A stretch of 64,000 nucleotides of DNA, from NCBI GenBank assembly GCA_024803745.1, contig JANJXV010000043.1, forward strand, positions 3,283,001 through 3,347,000, read 5' to 3'. This stretch comes from Megascapheus bottae. Lineage: Eukaryota; Chordata; Mammalia; Rodentia; Geomyidae. The notes beneath the pieces are model-generated. The model worked only from the letters and a program-made list of their open reading frames with translations. It did no database searches and was not told the origin of the DNA. Both the position numbers and the translations under genes were made by a program. Shown in pieces: positions 22,495-34,115 of the stretch (the stretch's first letter is position 1; each line of letters opens with the position of its first letter).

Positions 22495-24370
22495 AGGGCT
22501 ATGACAACCCTGCCAAAGGCTATCTACAAATTAAATGCAATGCCACCTGTATCCCATTGTCATTCTTTAATGAAGGACAGGAAGAAATCACACATTCATA
22601 GGGAATTTTAAAAGATCTAGATTAGCACAAATAATCCTTAGTAGAAAGAATAGCATTGGGAGAATATCAGTACGAAACTTCAGACTCTATTACAGAACTA
22701 TAGTAATAAAAACCAGCTTGGTACGGGCACAAGAACAAGCCTGAGGACTAGTGGAATAGAACTACCCAGAAATTAACCCACAGACATATGGCCACCTGCT
22801 CTTCAATAACGGAACCGGAAAAAAAATAGAATGGAAGAAAGACAGCCTCTTCAACAAATGGCGCTAGCTGAATTGGTTAGACACTTGTAGGAAACTAAAG
22901 TTCGATCCTTATATGTAACCCTACACCAGAATTAATTCCACATAGATCAAAGTCCTTGCAGTATAAGCAGATTCCCTGAAAATTTTACAAGAAGGATAGG
23001 AGAAACTCTAGGGCTCCTTAGCACAGGTGGAACCTTTCTTCATAAAGACCTAGAAACACAACAACTTAAAGAAAGTTTGTACAAATGACACTGTATTAAA
23101 CTGCAAAGCTTCTGTATGGCCAAGGACATAGCTAGTAAGTTAAATAGAAAGCTCACAGAATGGGAGAAGATCTTCACTAGCCATACAACAGAGAAGGGAC
23201 TCATATCTAAAATATACCTACAGCTGAAAAAATTGATCTCTCAAAGAAACAACCATCGCATTAAAAGGTGGGCTAAAGACTTAAAGAGAGTCTTCTCTGA
23301 AGAAGAAATAAAAATGGCCTATAGACACATGAAGAAAGGCTCAACTTCTATGGTCATAAAGAAACGCAAATGAAAACAACTCTAAGATTACACCTTACTC
23401 CAGTTAGAATGGCCATGATCAAGAAATCTACTAACAACAGATTCTGGCGGGGATGTGGCCAGGAGGGATCACTACTACACTGTTGGTGGGAGTGCAAACT
23501 CGTTTAACCACTATGGAAAGCAGTATGGCAGTTCCTCAAAAGACTAAACATAGATCTCCCCTATGACCCAGCAATCTAACTCCTGGGCATTGACACAAAT
23601 GTTCATAAGCAAGGGACTACCAAAGCTACCAGCACAAAATTTTCATTGCAGCACTATTTACCATAGCAAAGATATGGAATCAACCCAGATGTCCCTCAGT
23701 AGATGAATGGTATTTATACACAATGGAATTTTTTGCTGCCATCAGAAAAAATGAGAGCACCCCATTTGTAAGGAAATAGAAAGACTTGGGAAAAAATCAT
23801 AGTAAGTGAAGTAAGCCAGACCCATAGAACAGACTCCATGGCTTTCTTCATTTGTAATAATTAGTATATATGTAGGGGATTTTCCTAGCAGAGGATCACA
23901 GTAGCTCAAAAGCTGTGTGCATATGGCCATATGGGATGAGACTAAATGAATTCTAGGATAGGGAAACATAAGGTATATCTTTGTGGTTGTTTTTAATATA
24001 CTATATGAAGTTATTTATTTTCTTTCTTTTTACCCCCTCCTTATGGTTTCTCCTCTGCTGTTTCTGTATCTGACTTTGTTACCTGGTATATTGTATATAC
24101 ATTTATTTGTTTGTTTGAATCAGGGAAAGGAAGGGGAAAAACAAGATGATGAGACAAAGGATAATCATCCTTTGTGACCTAGTGTAATGGCAATATTCAT
24201 AGACAATATTCTGGAAATGAACTTTACAACTTGGGAGGGGATGGGGGGAGTGAAAGTGGGAGAAAAACACGGGAAGAGGTAACAACGTTTGAGAAGTAAT
24301 GTACTCACTACCTTGTGCATGTAGCTGCAACCCCGCTATACATCACCCTGACAATAAAATAGAATTAAAC
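22495..24370 (+). mobile_element. L1: 5'-truncated L1: ORF2 C-terminal part and 3' UTR
   Basis: From about 22,500 the sequence follows L1 ORF2 downstream of the RT domain, with the best frame at 23,116-23,373 ([20 protein letters not shown]). The C-terminal Cys region follows at about 23,440-23,740 and the 3' UTR from about 23,790, ending 'aataaaatagaattaaac' at 24,353-24,370. Several frame breaks and stops mean it encodes no active protein. The target-site duplication is not clear by eye. Confidence 0.9.
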
Positions 24371-25055
24371 AAAACAAAGCTAAATCTTGCCCTATTGGAA
24401 GTTGTGGCTGCTGAGTTCTGAGATATGGTAGACCAGGACAAGGCAGTCTCCTTCTCTCTTATCTCTCTCCCCCTCCCGTGCCCCTGGTCCCTTGATCTCC
24501 AAGCTGGAGGCCCTCTGCCATTTGACTAACTCCATCCACCATTCCAAAGCCTTCAGGAAAAGGTAACCAGCTGTAGTTTGTGGTGGAGGCATACTGACAA
24601 GGACCGGGGACTCCAGGACTCCCTGCCTGTCTGTGGGGTCCCGAGAGACTTCAGAGGTCTCTCATGAAACTTCTCACATTTTTTCTTATTTTTTATAATA
24701 ATAAAAACGGAATATTCATCATTAACTCTTTGGCAGTAATGATACAGTTCATAGACATTTCTGTCATTGTTTCCTGCTTCTCAATCAAAGGACTTACAGC
24801 CATAAACCATTACAACTCAACCTCAACCAGGATAGGATATTTCAGCTCCATTTGGAGCTAGAGGAACTGTCACTTAGATGTGGGCCAAGGGAGGTTTGGG
24901 AATCTTTGGTTAGATGAGATAGAAATAGAGCTATATTGCATGCCGATCTCAGTGTGAAATAGAGAAACCACTAAAATATTGGTGATAGAACATTCAGTCA
25001 CCAGGATGTTCTGAATCTTGTATTCAAATTTTGTTATGTAGTAAAAAATAGGATT
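24371..25055. other. No gene recognised
   Basis: There is a CT/CCC-rich stretch at 24,450-24,500, then 'ggtggaggcatactgac..gacttcagaggtctctca', which has the look of LTR-type sequence, then AT-rich sequence. I could not assign a family. Confidence 0.4.
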
Positions 25056-25056
25056 G

Positions 25057-25295
25057 TTAGTCAGGTGCTGGCGGCTGTAATCGTAGCTACTCAGGAGGCT
25101 GAGACCTTAGGATCACAGTTCAAAGCCAGCCCAGGTAGGAAGGTCCATGAGACTCTTACCTCCAACAAACTATTCAGAAAAAGCCAAAAGTGTTGCTGTG
25201 GCTCACTTGGTAGAGTGCTAGCCTTGAGCAAAAGCAGCTCAGAGACTGTGCCCATGCCCTGAGTTCAAGTCTTAGGACTGGCAAAAAGTATAGTT
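25057..25295 (+). repeat. Composite 7SL-like/ID-like SINE
   Basis: 'ggtgctggcggctgtaatcg', 'tagctactcaggaggctgag', 'agactcttacctcc', 'tggctcacttggtagagtgc' and 'ttcaagtcttaggactggc'. Confidence 0.85.
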
Positions 25296-25299
25296 GCTA

Positions 25300-26110
25300 T
25301 GAACTAGAAAGAAATGTTTTCAGAGGTTGCAGACAACCATGGTGGAAATGAACAGTTCTACACAGAAAGAAAATCCAGAAACTGTGAAAACCAGACATTA
25401 GGATCTTTTCCATCATAAATTTAATTGGAGATGACATATGAGACATGACATAAGACAGCAGTTTACGAGAATTATTATAATTTGACACCTATGAAATGGT
25501 TTAGTAAATGAAAAAAACATCATCTTGCTGACAGTAGATATGTCAGAAATATCAGTGTCAATCAGACAGATTTTTTTGGCTCCTCTGCTGTTGCCATCCC
25601 TTGACACTAAATCGACTTGAGCCAACCATTTGATATCAAGTCAAATGATTAGTAAACTATCTAGGGGTCCTGCTAATGCCTGAAAAAAAAGCTAATTCCT
25701 GAAAAAGCTACAAATGATTCTTTATTGATGTATTGATACTGCAATATTTTACATATAAAAGGTCATTTCTCTTAATAGCTGGGAAAGTAACTTAGAAATA
25801 GTTTATGGAATAGTCAGAGGATTGCCTAAGAATGATGGATTTGTCTTGATTATTGTCTCATACAGTGACAAATGTGCATTTACACATCAGAAGTTAGACT
25901 TTTAGAGATTAACTCTGATGAATTACTTGGAAAAATATTAATTTCCAACTGTACACATGGAAATAAGTATATTTGTATATACATATTAAAACAAGTATGT
26001 GTAAGTAACTATACACACATACATACACACAAATATGGAATACTGCTTGATTTTAGCATAAAATCTCCCTTTTCCAATTATATAGTTACTAAAGCTGTAC
26101 AATAAAACAG
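25300..26110. other. No gene recognised
   Basis: AT-rich sequence without repeats that I recognise. The longest frame is 77 codons. Confidence 0.55.
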
Positions 26111-26119
26111 CATAGAAAT

Positions 26120-26315
26120 GGCTGGGAGTTTCGCCTAGTGGTAGAGTGCTTGCCTAGCATGCACGAAGACCTAGGTTTGATTCCTTGGTGCCATATACAT
26201 AGAAAAAGTCTGGAAGCGGTGCTGTGACTCAAGTGGTAGAGCTCTAGCCCTGAGAAAAGTCCAAGGACTGTGCTCAGGCCCTGAACTCAAGGCCCATGAC
26301 TCACAAAAAAAAACC
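26120..26315 (+). repeat. ID-like dimeric SINE
   Basis: Well preserved, from 'ggctgggagtttcgcctagt' to 'ggcccatgactcac' plus an A-rich tail. Confidence 0.88.
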
Positions 26316-26476
26316 CAACATTGAAACAAGTAGAAAAAATATGCCACACATCTTGGATAATTATCTATATGCAGTGAAATTTACAGATATAGAAGAAAAT
26401 ACAGCATACTCCTCTATAGTGAACATTATTTTTTTAGGTACAATGTATTCCTAGCTTGTAGTTGTTGTCATCAGCC

Positions 26477-27434
26477 CTAGTTGTTTTCAGAAGAGAGAAC
26501 AAGAGTTAGTCAGTTTAATACAGCTTCTTGACAAAGCCATTTTTTTGCCAATCCCAGGCTTGAACTCAGGTCCTGAGCATTGTCCTTGGACTTTCTCAAG
26601 GCTAGACCTCTACCACTTGAACCACAGCACCACTTCCAGATTTTTCTATGTATGTGGTACCGTGGAATCGAATCTAGGTCTTCATGCATGCCAGGCAAGC
26701 ACTCTACCACTAGGCCAAACTCCTGACCCATTATGGCCTTCTTGAATGTTGCAATATTATTAATATACAGATTCTGTTTATTCTTATCATAGAGATCTTT
26801 CAGTAAAGCCTCCAGTTCATTTTTATCTATGTATCCATTGTGATCCTGCTTAGAGAATTGATTATAGAAGTGAAAAGCCTTGTTGAGCTGTCTCATACAT
26901 ATTTTGACTCCCTGAAATTTAAGAAAATCCACTTGTAATGGTAGAAACCTGGCCATGTCAGTCAGTTCTAACTTCCCATCATCATTTGAACCAGTTCTAG
27001 CATTAGCTCTGTGTACTCAGCTAGTTCTGTGTCAGCAACTGTTTGCTTTTTGTAGCAGGTTCTTCGGAAAGCTCTTCATCTCCTCAGTTTCTATGAAGAA
27101 TCCAAGTCTTCATTAATTTCTCAAAGGACTTCAGCTGCTGGCACTGGAAGAGCAACAGGAAATTCTCTTCTGTGGGTAACACATGAACCCACTCCACAAT
27201 TCCTGTTTTATCATATTGATCCACACAAGTTTTCACCTCCACAGCCATTCAGAAAACTTTTCTCCTCAGGTGATAATTCCAATCCAGCCTTCTTCAGTGC
27301 CTGCAAGAGCTCCTGGATCAAGTTGTGTATTTGTTTTCTGTTCAGGCAAACACTTCTGTCACCATCAAAGGGGAGTCAGATGTTGAAAAACTGTGAGGTT
27401 GTGATGAGGGCTTATGGCAAGGGAGGTATTGCCA
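26477..27434 (-). pseudogene. CALB1: CALB1 (calbindin-D28k) processed pseudogene, split by a SINE
   Basis: The parent is a cytosolic Ca2+ buffer with six EF-hands. The minus strand runs from an ATG (27,434-27,432) through the order of the whole calbindin coding sequence with no introns: 'cctcacagtttttc' (near 27,395), 'cttgatccaggagctcttgc' (about 27,320), [11 protein letters not shown] text (about 27,180), then an open block at 26,956-26,740 with MAR.LP, KFQG.K.C, an EF-hand with [18 protein letters not shown], and KNKQ.L.INNI. A minus-strand SINE (26,536-26,735) interrupts it. The last part resumes at about 26,533 and ends in a TAG (26,479-26,477). Several indels break the frame upstream of 26,956. 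It is not functional. Confidence 0.9.
26536..26735 (-). repeat. ID-like dimeric SINE inside the CALB1 pseudogene
   Basis: A full reverse-orientation copy, from 'tttttttgccaatcccaggc' to 'ctaggccaaactcctgaccc'. It reads in frame with the calbindin block for a while, which gives a misleading 148-codon frame at 26,510-26,956. Confidence 0.9.
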
Positions 27435-27445
27435 TTGCACAACAG

Positions 27446-27447
<2 letters not shown>

Positions 27448-27507
<60 letters not shown>
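27448..27507 (+). repeat. (TG)n microsatellite
   Basis: About 53 bases of TG followed by TATATA, lying 14 bp upstream (on the minus strand) of the CALB1 pseudogene start. Confidence 0.95.
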
Positions 27508-27508
<1 letters not shown>

Positions 27509-27620
27509 ATTGTTTCCATGTGAGAAGGTCATGGTGAAGGTCTCAACTGAACACATCTGTGTAGATGTGCAATAAATTTTAATACAAGTTACTCCTTCCA
27601 CTGACCTCACCTACTCATTT

Positions 27621-27900
27621 TTTCCATATATTCTTATTGTAATTAATAGAAGATTTACATTATATTCACCAGATAGCAGGTGAATTACTTCACAAACATT
27701 GATACCCTTTCTCATGTCTTGGTCCCTATTTCCCTCCCTCTGCCCCTGCCCCTCATCTTGTTTTCTCCCCTTCCCTATCCTATTTCAAATAGCCAAATAA
27801 GCATATATACAATATATCAGATAACAAGGTGAAATACAGTAACAATATGAAATAACCAAGGGACATAGTACATCAAGGAAAACAGTCACTTCTTATATAC
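27621..27900 (-). mobile_element. L1: 5'-truncated L1, 3' end
   Basis: The reverse orientation starts with 'tttccatatattcttattgt' and ends in mid 3' UTR. It has a perfect 13-bp target-site duplication 'cacctactcattt' (27,608-27,620 and 27,901-27,913). Confidence 0.93.
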
Positions 27901-27913
27901 CACCTACTCATTT

Positions 27914-28420
27914 ATAATAGACACCTTAATATCCACACCTCATGTTTTCATGTGTAAATATTGAGTATTATTACTATACTCACTCGCTGCTCCCTTTTTT
28001 TTTCTTTTGTTCCATAACTTCCTGCTAGCTCCCCATTCAAGGTACTGATATTTAAGACATTTCTTTGGCTAAATTATCCCGGAAGTGTTCAGAGGGTTTA
28101 CAATATGGAATTGCATTGCTGCATGTTCTACCATTGGCGTTTCATGTGGTCCTGTCACGTATGCACAGAATGGACAAGCTTTGCTTTGGAAGAGCCTAAA
28201 ACTAGTCTTTTGGACACTTCTCCCCTTCATTGATGCTGCTGAGTCCACTGAGATTTGGATGCTTTGGACCAATTTGTGTAATTGTGTGAGCTCTGTGAAT
28301 TGAGAGTCCAAGACCATAGGAGAGACCATTATCAGGCAGCTCCATAAATATGTCCAAGCCCGTGTCCTGCCTCTGGAATTTCTCCTGTGTCTCCATATTC
28401 ATAATGGATTATGAGGAGTA
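27914..28420 (-). repeat. Dispersed repeat R, copy 4
   Basis: On the minus strand it is collinear with R copy 3: the 'atgtgtaaatattgag..' block, 'ttacaatatggaattgcattgc' (28,098-28,119) and the core at 28,200-28,380, where a frame reads SPMVLDSQFTELTQLHKLVQSIQIS. This is more diverged than copies 3, 5 and 7, but the open stretch survives. Confidence 0.6.
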
Positions 28421-28429
28421 GGCAGATCG

Positions 28430-29200
28430 CATTAGACTGCAGGCTTGGGGAGACCTTTTGATCTGTACTTGATAGTCATAACCCAAGAGAGAAGCAGCTC
28501 TACCCAGTAAGTAGAGAGCACCACCGCACTGACCATATCAGCATGCTTTCTCTAACTTTCCTGGTGACTGAGAGGTGGCCTTGCTTTAGGGGAAACACAG
28601 CCTTGTATCCTTAACTAGAGAGTGGGACAATTGTAAGTGTTTAACCATTTTGTTGATAAGTAATGAGAAATGTGAAGGTTATGTCTTCTTTGGGGGAAGG
28701 ATATAGAATTAAGAGTTAAGATCTATTTCGGTGTTTTGGTTGTGGTGTAGTCTGCAAAGTTATGTTATACAATAGGGCTGAACACACCGTTCTTAGGTAG
28801 GTTGTGTAAAAATTGTGAACAAAACACAAAAAGGGACTCTTGAATCTCTCTTCCTGTCATTTTTTGACATAGAATATGCAGTTTTGGAAAGGATGCCTTT
28901 TTTAGATCTTAGAAAACAGCCAATGGAAGCCTGGATGTTTCTAATACCTAGGAAGAAGATATTGATTTGTTTTCTTGGAAGAAAGGACCATCACTTTGAA
29001 TTTACTGTAGAGAAGGCAATAGGCCAGATAGATGGCAGAACAGAAGGAATACAGCCACTAGATATAGACTTCCATTGTCCACGACCCTGGAAAGACTTGC
29101 TAAGATATATATTTCTAAAATCCTGGAATTAACACACAGAGAGGCACCTATCAGGTCTTGATTTCTTAGACAAATGCAAAGAGTTAAAAATGGAAACAAG
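28430..29200. other. No gene recognised
   Basis: There is a 105-codon frame on '+' at 28,815-29,132 with no motif I can name. No repeat family is seen. Confidence 0.45.
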
Positions 29201-29204
29201 AGGA

Positions 29205-29525
29205 TTATCTTGTGTGATTGTTGTTCTTAATGTACTATGTTATTTCTCTTACCTTTTTTTTCTGCCTTTATGGTTAATCTCATATTGTTACTGTTTCTGA
29301 CTCCGTTACCTAGTATATTATATATATATGTTTATTTGTTTATTTGAAGTACTAAAGGGAAGGGGCGAAAACAAGATAATTGGGAAGGGGTAGAGGAGGG
29401 AATCAGGGACAAAAATCATGAGCAGGGGAATCAATGTGTGAGAAGTAATGCACCTACTCCCTGGCAAATGTAACTGTAACCCCTCTATACATTATACCAA
29501 CAATAAAAAAGTACAAAAAATATCT
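29205..29525 (+). mobile_element. L1: 5'-truncated L1, 3' UTR end
   Basis: It begins around 'tgattgttgttcttaatgta' and ends 'accaacaataaaaaagtac'. The G-rich run ('ggaaggggtagaggaggg') is present. Confidence 0.85.
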
Positions 29526-29539
29526 ATATTTTTACTCCC

Positions 29540-29750
29540 AGTGCTGGTGGTTCACACATTATGTTAGCTACACAGAAGTCTGCATTCTGAGGATAGAGAG
29601 CAAAGCCAGCCTGAGCAGCAAAATCTGTGAGAGTATGATCTCACAAAAAGTGAATTTGGGACTCAAGTGGAGGAATGTTACCCTTGGGCATGAAAAACTC
29701 AGCAATATTGCCCAGTTCTAGATTTCAATTCCTAGGACTGGCACGCATGT
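29540..29750 (+). repeat. Composite SINE followed by a (CA)n tract
   Basis: Its left arm starts 'cagtgctggtggttcacaca' and the right arm ends 'tcctaggactggc'. The (CA)n tract (29,776-29,826) follows in place of an A tail. Confidence 0.7.
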
Positions 29751-29772
29751 ATGCATGTATGCATGCACACAT

Positions 29773-29775
<3 letters not shown>

Positions 29776-29826
<51 letters not shown>
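29776..29826 (+). repeat. (CA)n microsatellite
   Basis: About 50 bases of CA. Confidence 0.95.
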
Positions 29827-29827
<1 letters not shown>

Positions 29828-30097
29828 AGAAATAAAACCAAAATAGAAATTAGAAAGTCCAGCAATGATAAATCTCCAGGGAGATTTTTATTTTCTAAAG
29901 TTGAACTATGTCAAATTAGATTTAGAATAGTCAGGCCTCTATATTTTACAAAGCCTTTGTAAATATCATATGTCTAGAATTCTTTCTCATTCAGTACCCA
30001 CTACTTTACTATTTCCTTATGATAAAATAAAGCTTATATGACTTTATAGGTTGGATAAAAAGAAATTTGCTCAAAAGGTGATTGCTCTAGATTACCT

Positions 30098-30378
30098 TTT
30101 TTTTGTCATGGGCTTGAACTCTGAGTCTGGGCACTGTTTCTGGGCTCTTCAGCTCAAGACTACCACCATACCCCTGGGCCTGGGTGCTGTCATTGAGCTC
30201 TTCAGTTCAAGGCTATTGCCTTTCCCCTGGAGCCACAGTGCCACTTACCGCTTTCTAGTGATTAATTGGAGATAAGAGTCTCACATTCTTTAGTGCCAGG
30301 GCTTTCTTTGAACCGTGATCCTCAGATGTCAGCCTCCTGATTAGCTAGGATTGCAGGCATGAGCCACCACGACCAGCT
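30098..30378 (-). repeat. Composite SINE with a partly repeated right arm
   Basis: The reverse orientation shows the ID-like arm twice (30,105-30,165 and 30,175-30,245), then 'gattaattggagataagagt' and the 7SL-like end 'gattagctaggattgcaggc'. Confidence 0.75.
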
Positions 30379-30410
30379 TATGGATTTTTTAAAAAGAAGA
30401 GTCAGTAAAG

Positions 30411-30598
30411 GGCCAGGAGTTTGGTCTAGTGGTAGAGTGATTGCATAGCATGCATGAAGATCAGGATTGGAGTCCTCAGTACCACATATTTAGGAAAAGA
30501 TAGAAGTGGTGCTGTGTCTCAAGTGGTAGAGCTCTAGCCTTGAGAAAGCCAAGGACAGTACTCAAGCTCTGAGTTCAAGGGCAAGCACTGGTAAAGAA
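30411..30598 (+). repeat. ID-like dimeric SINE upstream of an OR
   Basis: From 'gggccaggagtttggtctag' to 'ggcaagcactggtaaag'. It ends about 200 bp before the OR exon at 30,802, on the same strand. Confidence 0.85.
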
Positions 30599-30801
30599 AA
30601 AGAATATTGTAATATTCTACCATAGTATAGAATGAATACATAAAATAGAGTAAATGAAAGAGAAGAAATCAAGGATGATTGGGGTTGTGACAACTAACAA
30701 TATGATCGATGGGATATAGTCATGAACAATGAATACTTAAATTCAAAATGATTGAAGAATTCTGAGTTCTTCATTAATTATTGCTTTCATTATACATCAA
30801 G

Positions 30802-31747
30802 GTGTCTAATAAACATTAGGCTGAAGAATGAAACTCGCATCTCAGAATTTTATCTCTTGGGACTCTCAGATGACCCTGAGCTGCAACCCACACTGTTTGG
30901 GCTGTTCCTGTCCATGTATCTGATCACAGTGCTCGGAAATCTGCTCATCATCCTGGCTGTCACCACTGACCCCCACCTCCACACTCCCATGTACTTCTTC
31001 CTCTCCATTCTGTCTTGGTCTGACATCTGCTTCACCTCCACCACCGTCCCCAAGATGCTGGTGGACATCCAGACTCACAGCAGAGCCACCTCCTTTGCAG
31101 GCTGCCTCACCCAGATGTCTGTTTTTCTCATTTTTGGCTGCATGGATGTTATGCTTCTGACTGCGATGGCGTATGCCCGCTTTGTGGCCATCTGTCACCC
31201 TCTGAATTACCCTCTCATCATGAACCCTCATCTCTGTGTTTCCTTGGTTCTGCTGTCATTTTTTGCCAGCTTCTTGGAAGGAGAGGTGCATGTGTGGATG
31301 GCATTACAGATGACCGATTTCAAGGAATTGGAAATCCCAAGTTCCTTCTGTGACCCCTCTCAAGTCCTGGGTCTTTCCTGTAAGGTCACATTCACAAATG
31401 ATTTTTTAAAATACATTTTTGGTACCATAAACGGTTTCCTTCCTATCTTACGGATCCTTTTCTCTTACTACAAGATCATTTCTTCAGTGCTGAGAATGTC
31501 CTCTTCAAGAGGCAAGTCCAAAGCCTTCTCCACATGTGGCTCTCACCTGTCCATGGTCTGCTTATTCTTTGGGATAGCATTGTGTGTCTACTTTGAGTCA
31601 GCTGTGTCACATTCTCCCAGGGGCAGCGCTGTGTCCTCAGTAATGTACACAGTGGTCACTCCTCTCCTGAACCCCTTCATCTACAGCCTGAGGAACAGGG
31701 ACCTCAAAAGAGTCCTGAGCAGGTTGTACAAACCAGGAGCTGACTAG
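30802..31747 (+). CDS. Olfactory receptor, family 7-like (open; DRY Asp lost; start unclear)
   Basis: This is a seven-pass G-protein-coupled odorant receptor of olfactory neuron membranes. From the AG at 30,800-30,801 the frame gives 314 codons, the normal length. Seen in order: N-E-T glycosylation site, [18 protein letters not shown] (TM1), HTPMYFFLS (TM2), the TM3 end, [12 protein letters not shown] (TM5), [11 protein letters not shown] (TM6) and [10 protein letters not shown] (TM7). Two oddities: MAYARF replaces MAYDRF (Ala codon 31,175-31,177), and the usual ATG position holds ATT (30,815-30,817). The frame stays open upstream to 30,752 but has no in-frame ATG before TM1. It may use a start in an upstream exon, or it may be a young pseudogene. 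Its 3' flank to about 32.5 kb is related to that of the 48.9 kb gene. Confidence 0.85.
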
Positions 31748-31899
31748 GAGATCTATGAATATTGTGGTTTTACAGAAGCAAGAACTTTTAGCCTGTAGAC
31801 CTCTAAGTCCTTTCTGTCTGCACATATTGTTTGTTTGGATTCATTTGTACAGTTCTTGACCAAGTAGCACTGGAAGAAGATTGGAGCCAAGTCGATGGG

Positions 31900-32520
31900 C
31901 ATTTATGAAGGAGGAGCTCATTTTTTAATGTATGAAATTTTAGTTTGTAAAGGTGATGAGTGTCTGGAACGTCAGTCTACAAACTGAATTTTACAGTTGT
32001 TGAGATGTAAAGTTTTTATTATATAAATTTTCTTTATATATTCATGTCTACTTTTCTTTTCTTTTCTTTTTTTTGGTTTTCATAATACTGAGGTTTGAAC
32101 AGGGCTTTCTGATTGCTAACCAAACGGTGTGCCATCTATCTTTTTTTTAAAAAAATAGTTATTTTATAAATGAGATCAAGTGCTTTTCTAGCCACAGTCT
32201 GGCCAGATCTAGAGATCCCAGCCCTCTGTATATCTCTGATTAAAGGTGTGAGCCTCTAGCTCTTGGTTAATAAAAGTGAGATGGATGCTTTTTTGGTTAT
32301 GCTATTTATTTGCACTATTTCTAGGACTTGAACTAAAGATCAAGAAAATGTCCTTGTGCTTTTTGCTCAAGGCTAGCACTCTACCAATTGTACCACAGTT
32401 CCACTTTTGTGTGTGTGTGTGTGTGTGTGTGTCTGTGTGTGTGTGTGTGTATCTCTTGTTAGGAAAATGTATACATAAGCTGTATAACAGGGCAGAAAAT
32501 TTACTGATGCATGTAACCAG
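31900..32520 (+). repeat. OR 3' flank shared with the 48.9 kb gene
   Basis: The stretch around 'attttagtttgtaaaggtga' and 'aaactgaattttacag' matches about 50,020-50,085. The later 'agttattttataaatgag' and 'taataaaagtgagatggatg' match about 50,225 and 50,560, and both end in a SINE with a TG tract. Confidence 0.7.
32409..32452 (+). repeat. (TG)n microsatellite in a SINE
   Basis: A TG tract inside a partial reverse-orientation SINE (32,290-32,405). The related tract is at 50,707-50,780. Confidence 0.9.
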
Positions 32521-32714
32521 CAAAGTGAATAAGAATAACTTGTTCCTTTGAAAAAATCCTCAAGATAAAGTGAGAAGGACAATTTTCAGAGAGAAAACCC
32601 CAAATCAACATCACTACTCCAGCCAAGGGAAGAGACTTCAGTGGAAGCCATTTCCACTTAGCCTTGATACCCACATTAGCACCACGCTGGGACACTAGGC
32701 AGTAGGGTTCTCCA

Positions 32715-32719
<5 letters not shown>

Positions 32720-32752
<33 letters not shown>

Positions 32753-33100
32753 ATGTGTGTGTGTTGTGCATGTGTGTGTATGTGTGTGTGCATGTGTGTA
32801 TGTGTGTGTGCTTGTGTGTGCGCGTGCATATGTATGTGTGTGCGTGTGTGTGTGTGTTGTGTGTGTGCATGTGCGTGTGTGTGTTGTATGTGTTGTGTGT
32901 GTCTTTGTGTGTGCCTGTGTGTGTTGTGTGTGTATGTGTGTGTATGTGTGTGTGCTGTGTGTGTTTGCGTGTGTGTGCTTGTGTGTGTGTTGTGTTTGTG
33001 TGTGTTTGTGTGTGTTTGTTTGTGTGCATGTGTGTGTTGTGTGTGTGTGCATGTATGTATATGTGTGTGCGTGTGTGTGTTGTGTGTGTGTGTGTGTGCA
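32720..33100 (+). repeat. About 380-bp interrupted (TG)n tract
   Basis: The tract is alternating TG with scattered CATG, TATG, TTG and CGCG interruptions. It opens frames in all directions (all Cys-Val or His-Thr), none of them genes. Confidence 0.97.
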
Positions 33101-33325
33101 CACTTGGCGTCGAACCAAGACCTGGGTACTTTTCTTGAACTTTAGTGCTCTTGGCTGGATGGACATTACAACTTGAATCACAGCTCCATTTCTGGCCGTT
33201 TCATGATACTTTGGAGGTGAAATTATCACAGATTCTCCTACCTGAGCTGTCTTTGAACCCTAATCCTCAGAGCTCACTCTCCTGAGTGGCTAGGATTACA
33301 GGAGTGAGCCACAGGCACCTGGTGC
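33101..33325 (-). repeat. Composite SINE
   Basis: The reverse orientation has 'cttgaatcacagctccattt', 'ggaggtgaaattatcac' and 'gtggctaggattacaggagt'. The TG tract sits at its 3' end. Confidence 0.7.
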
Positions 33326-33451
33326 CCCTAGCTTGTCATCTTAAGGTCTGGCCATCATTCAAAGTCCTAAAACAATTAGCATGAATTACAAACAAGAGCC
33401 ACTAGCATCTAGCTTTAAACTAAATATATTGCTTGTCAAAACTCAGTCCTA

Positions 33452-33740
<289 letters not shown>

Positions 33741-33892
33741 ATACCTGTCTTTGCCTTGTGGTTCCCACATATTATCTTTGATACTGTGGAATAGAGATTG
33801 AGAGGATTGAAGTGTAGCCAATCAGTTCCCAACCAATGAACTAATGTAGTAGCAGCATTTACTCAAATCCCATTTTACAAGGCTCAGGTTAT

Positions 33893-34115
33893 TTCAGGCT
33901 GGTAGCTTATGCCTGTGCTCCTAGCTACTTAAGAGGGTGGGATCTGAAGATAAGATTCAATACCAGCATGGGAAGGAAAGCCCCTGAGCCTGTTACCGAA
34001 ATTAACCAGCAGAACACTGGAAGTGGTGCTGTGGCTCAAAATGGTAGATGGCTAGTCCTGAGCAAGACTGCTGAGAGTCATTGCCCAGGCCTCAAGTTCA
34101 AGCACCATGAACAAT
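33893..34115 (+). repeat. Composite 7SL-like/ID-like SINE
   Basis: It reads 'ggctggtagcttatgcctgt', then 'tagctacttaagagggtggg', and ends 'caagttcaagcaccatgaac'. Confidence 0.75.

Noticed and set aside
26510..26956. A 148-codon protein with an EF-hand
   Set aside because: It is a chance fusion of a decayed calbindin retrocopy with an inserted SINE.
28815..29132. 105-codon frame that looks protein-like
   Set aside because: I can name no motif or homologue, and there is no exon signal or second copy to support it.
32501..33229. Long frames of His-Thr or Cys-Val (up to 242 codons) on both strands
   Set aside because: They are translations of the TG/CA tract; no start, composition or conservation supports a gene.
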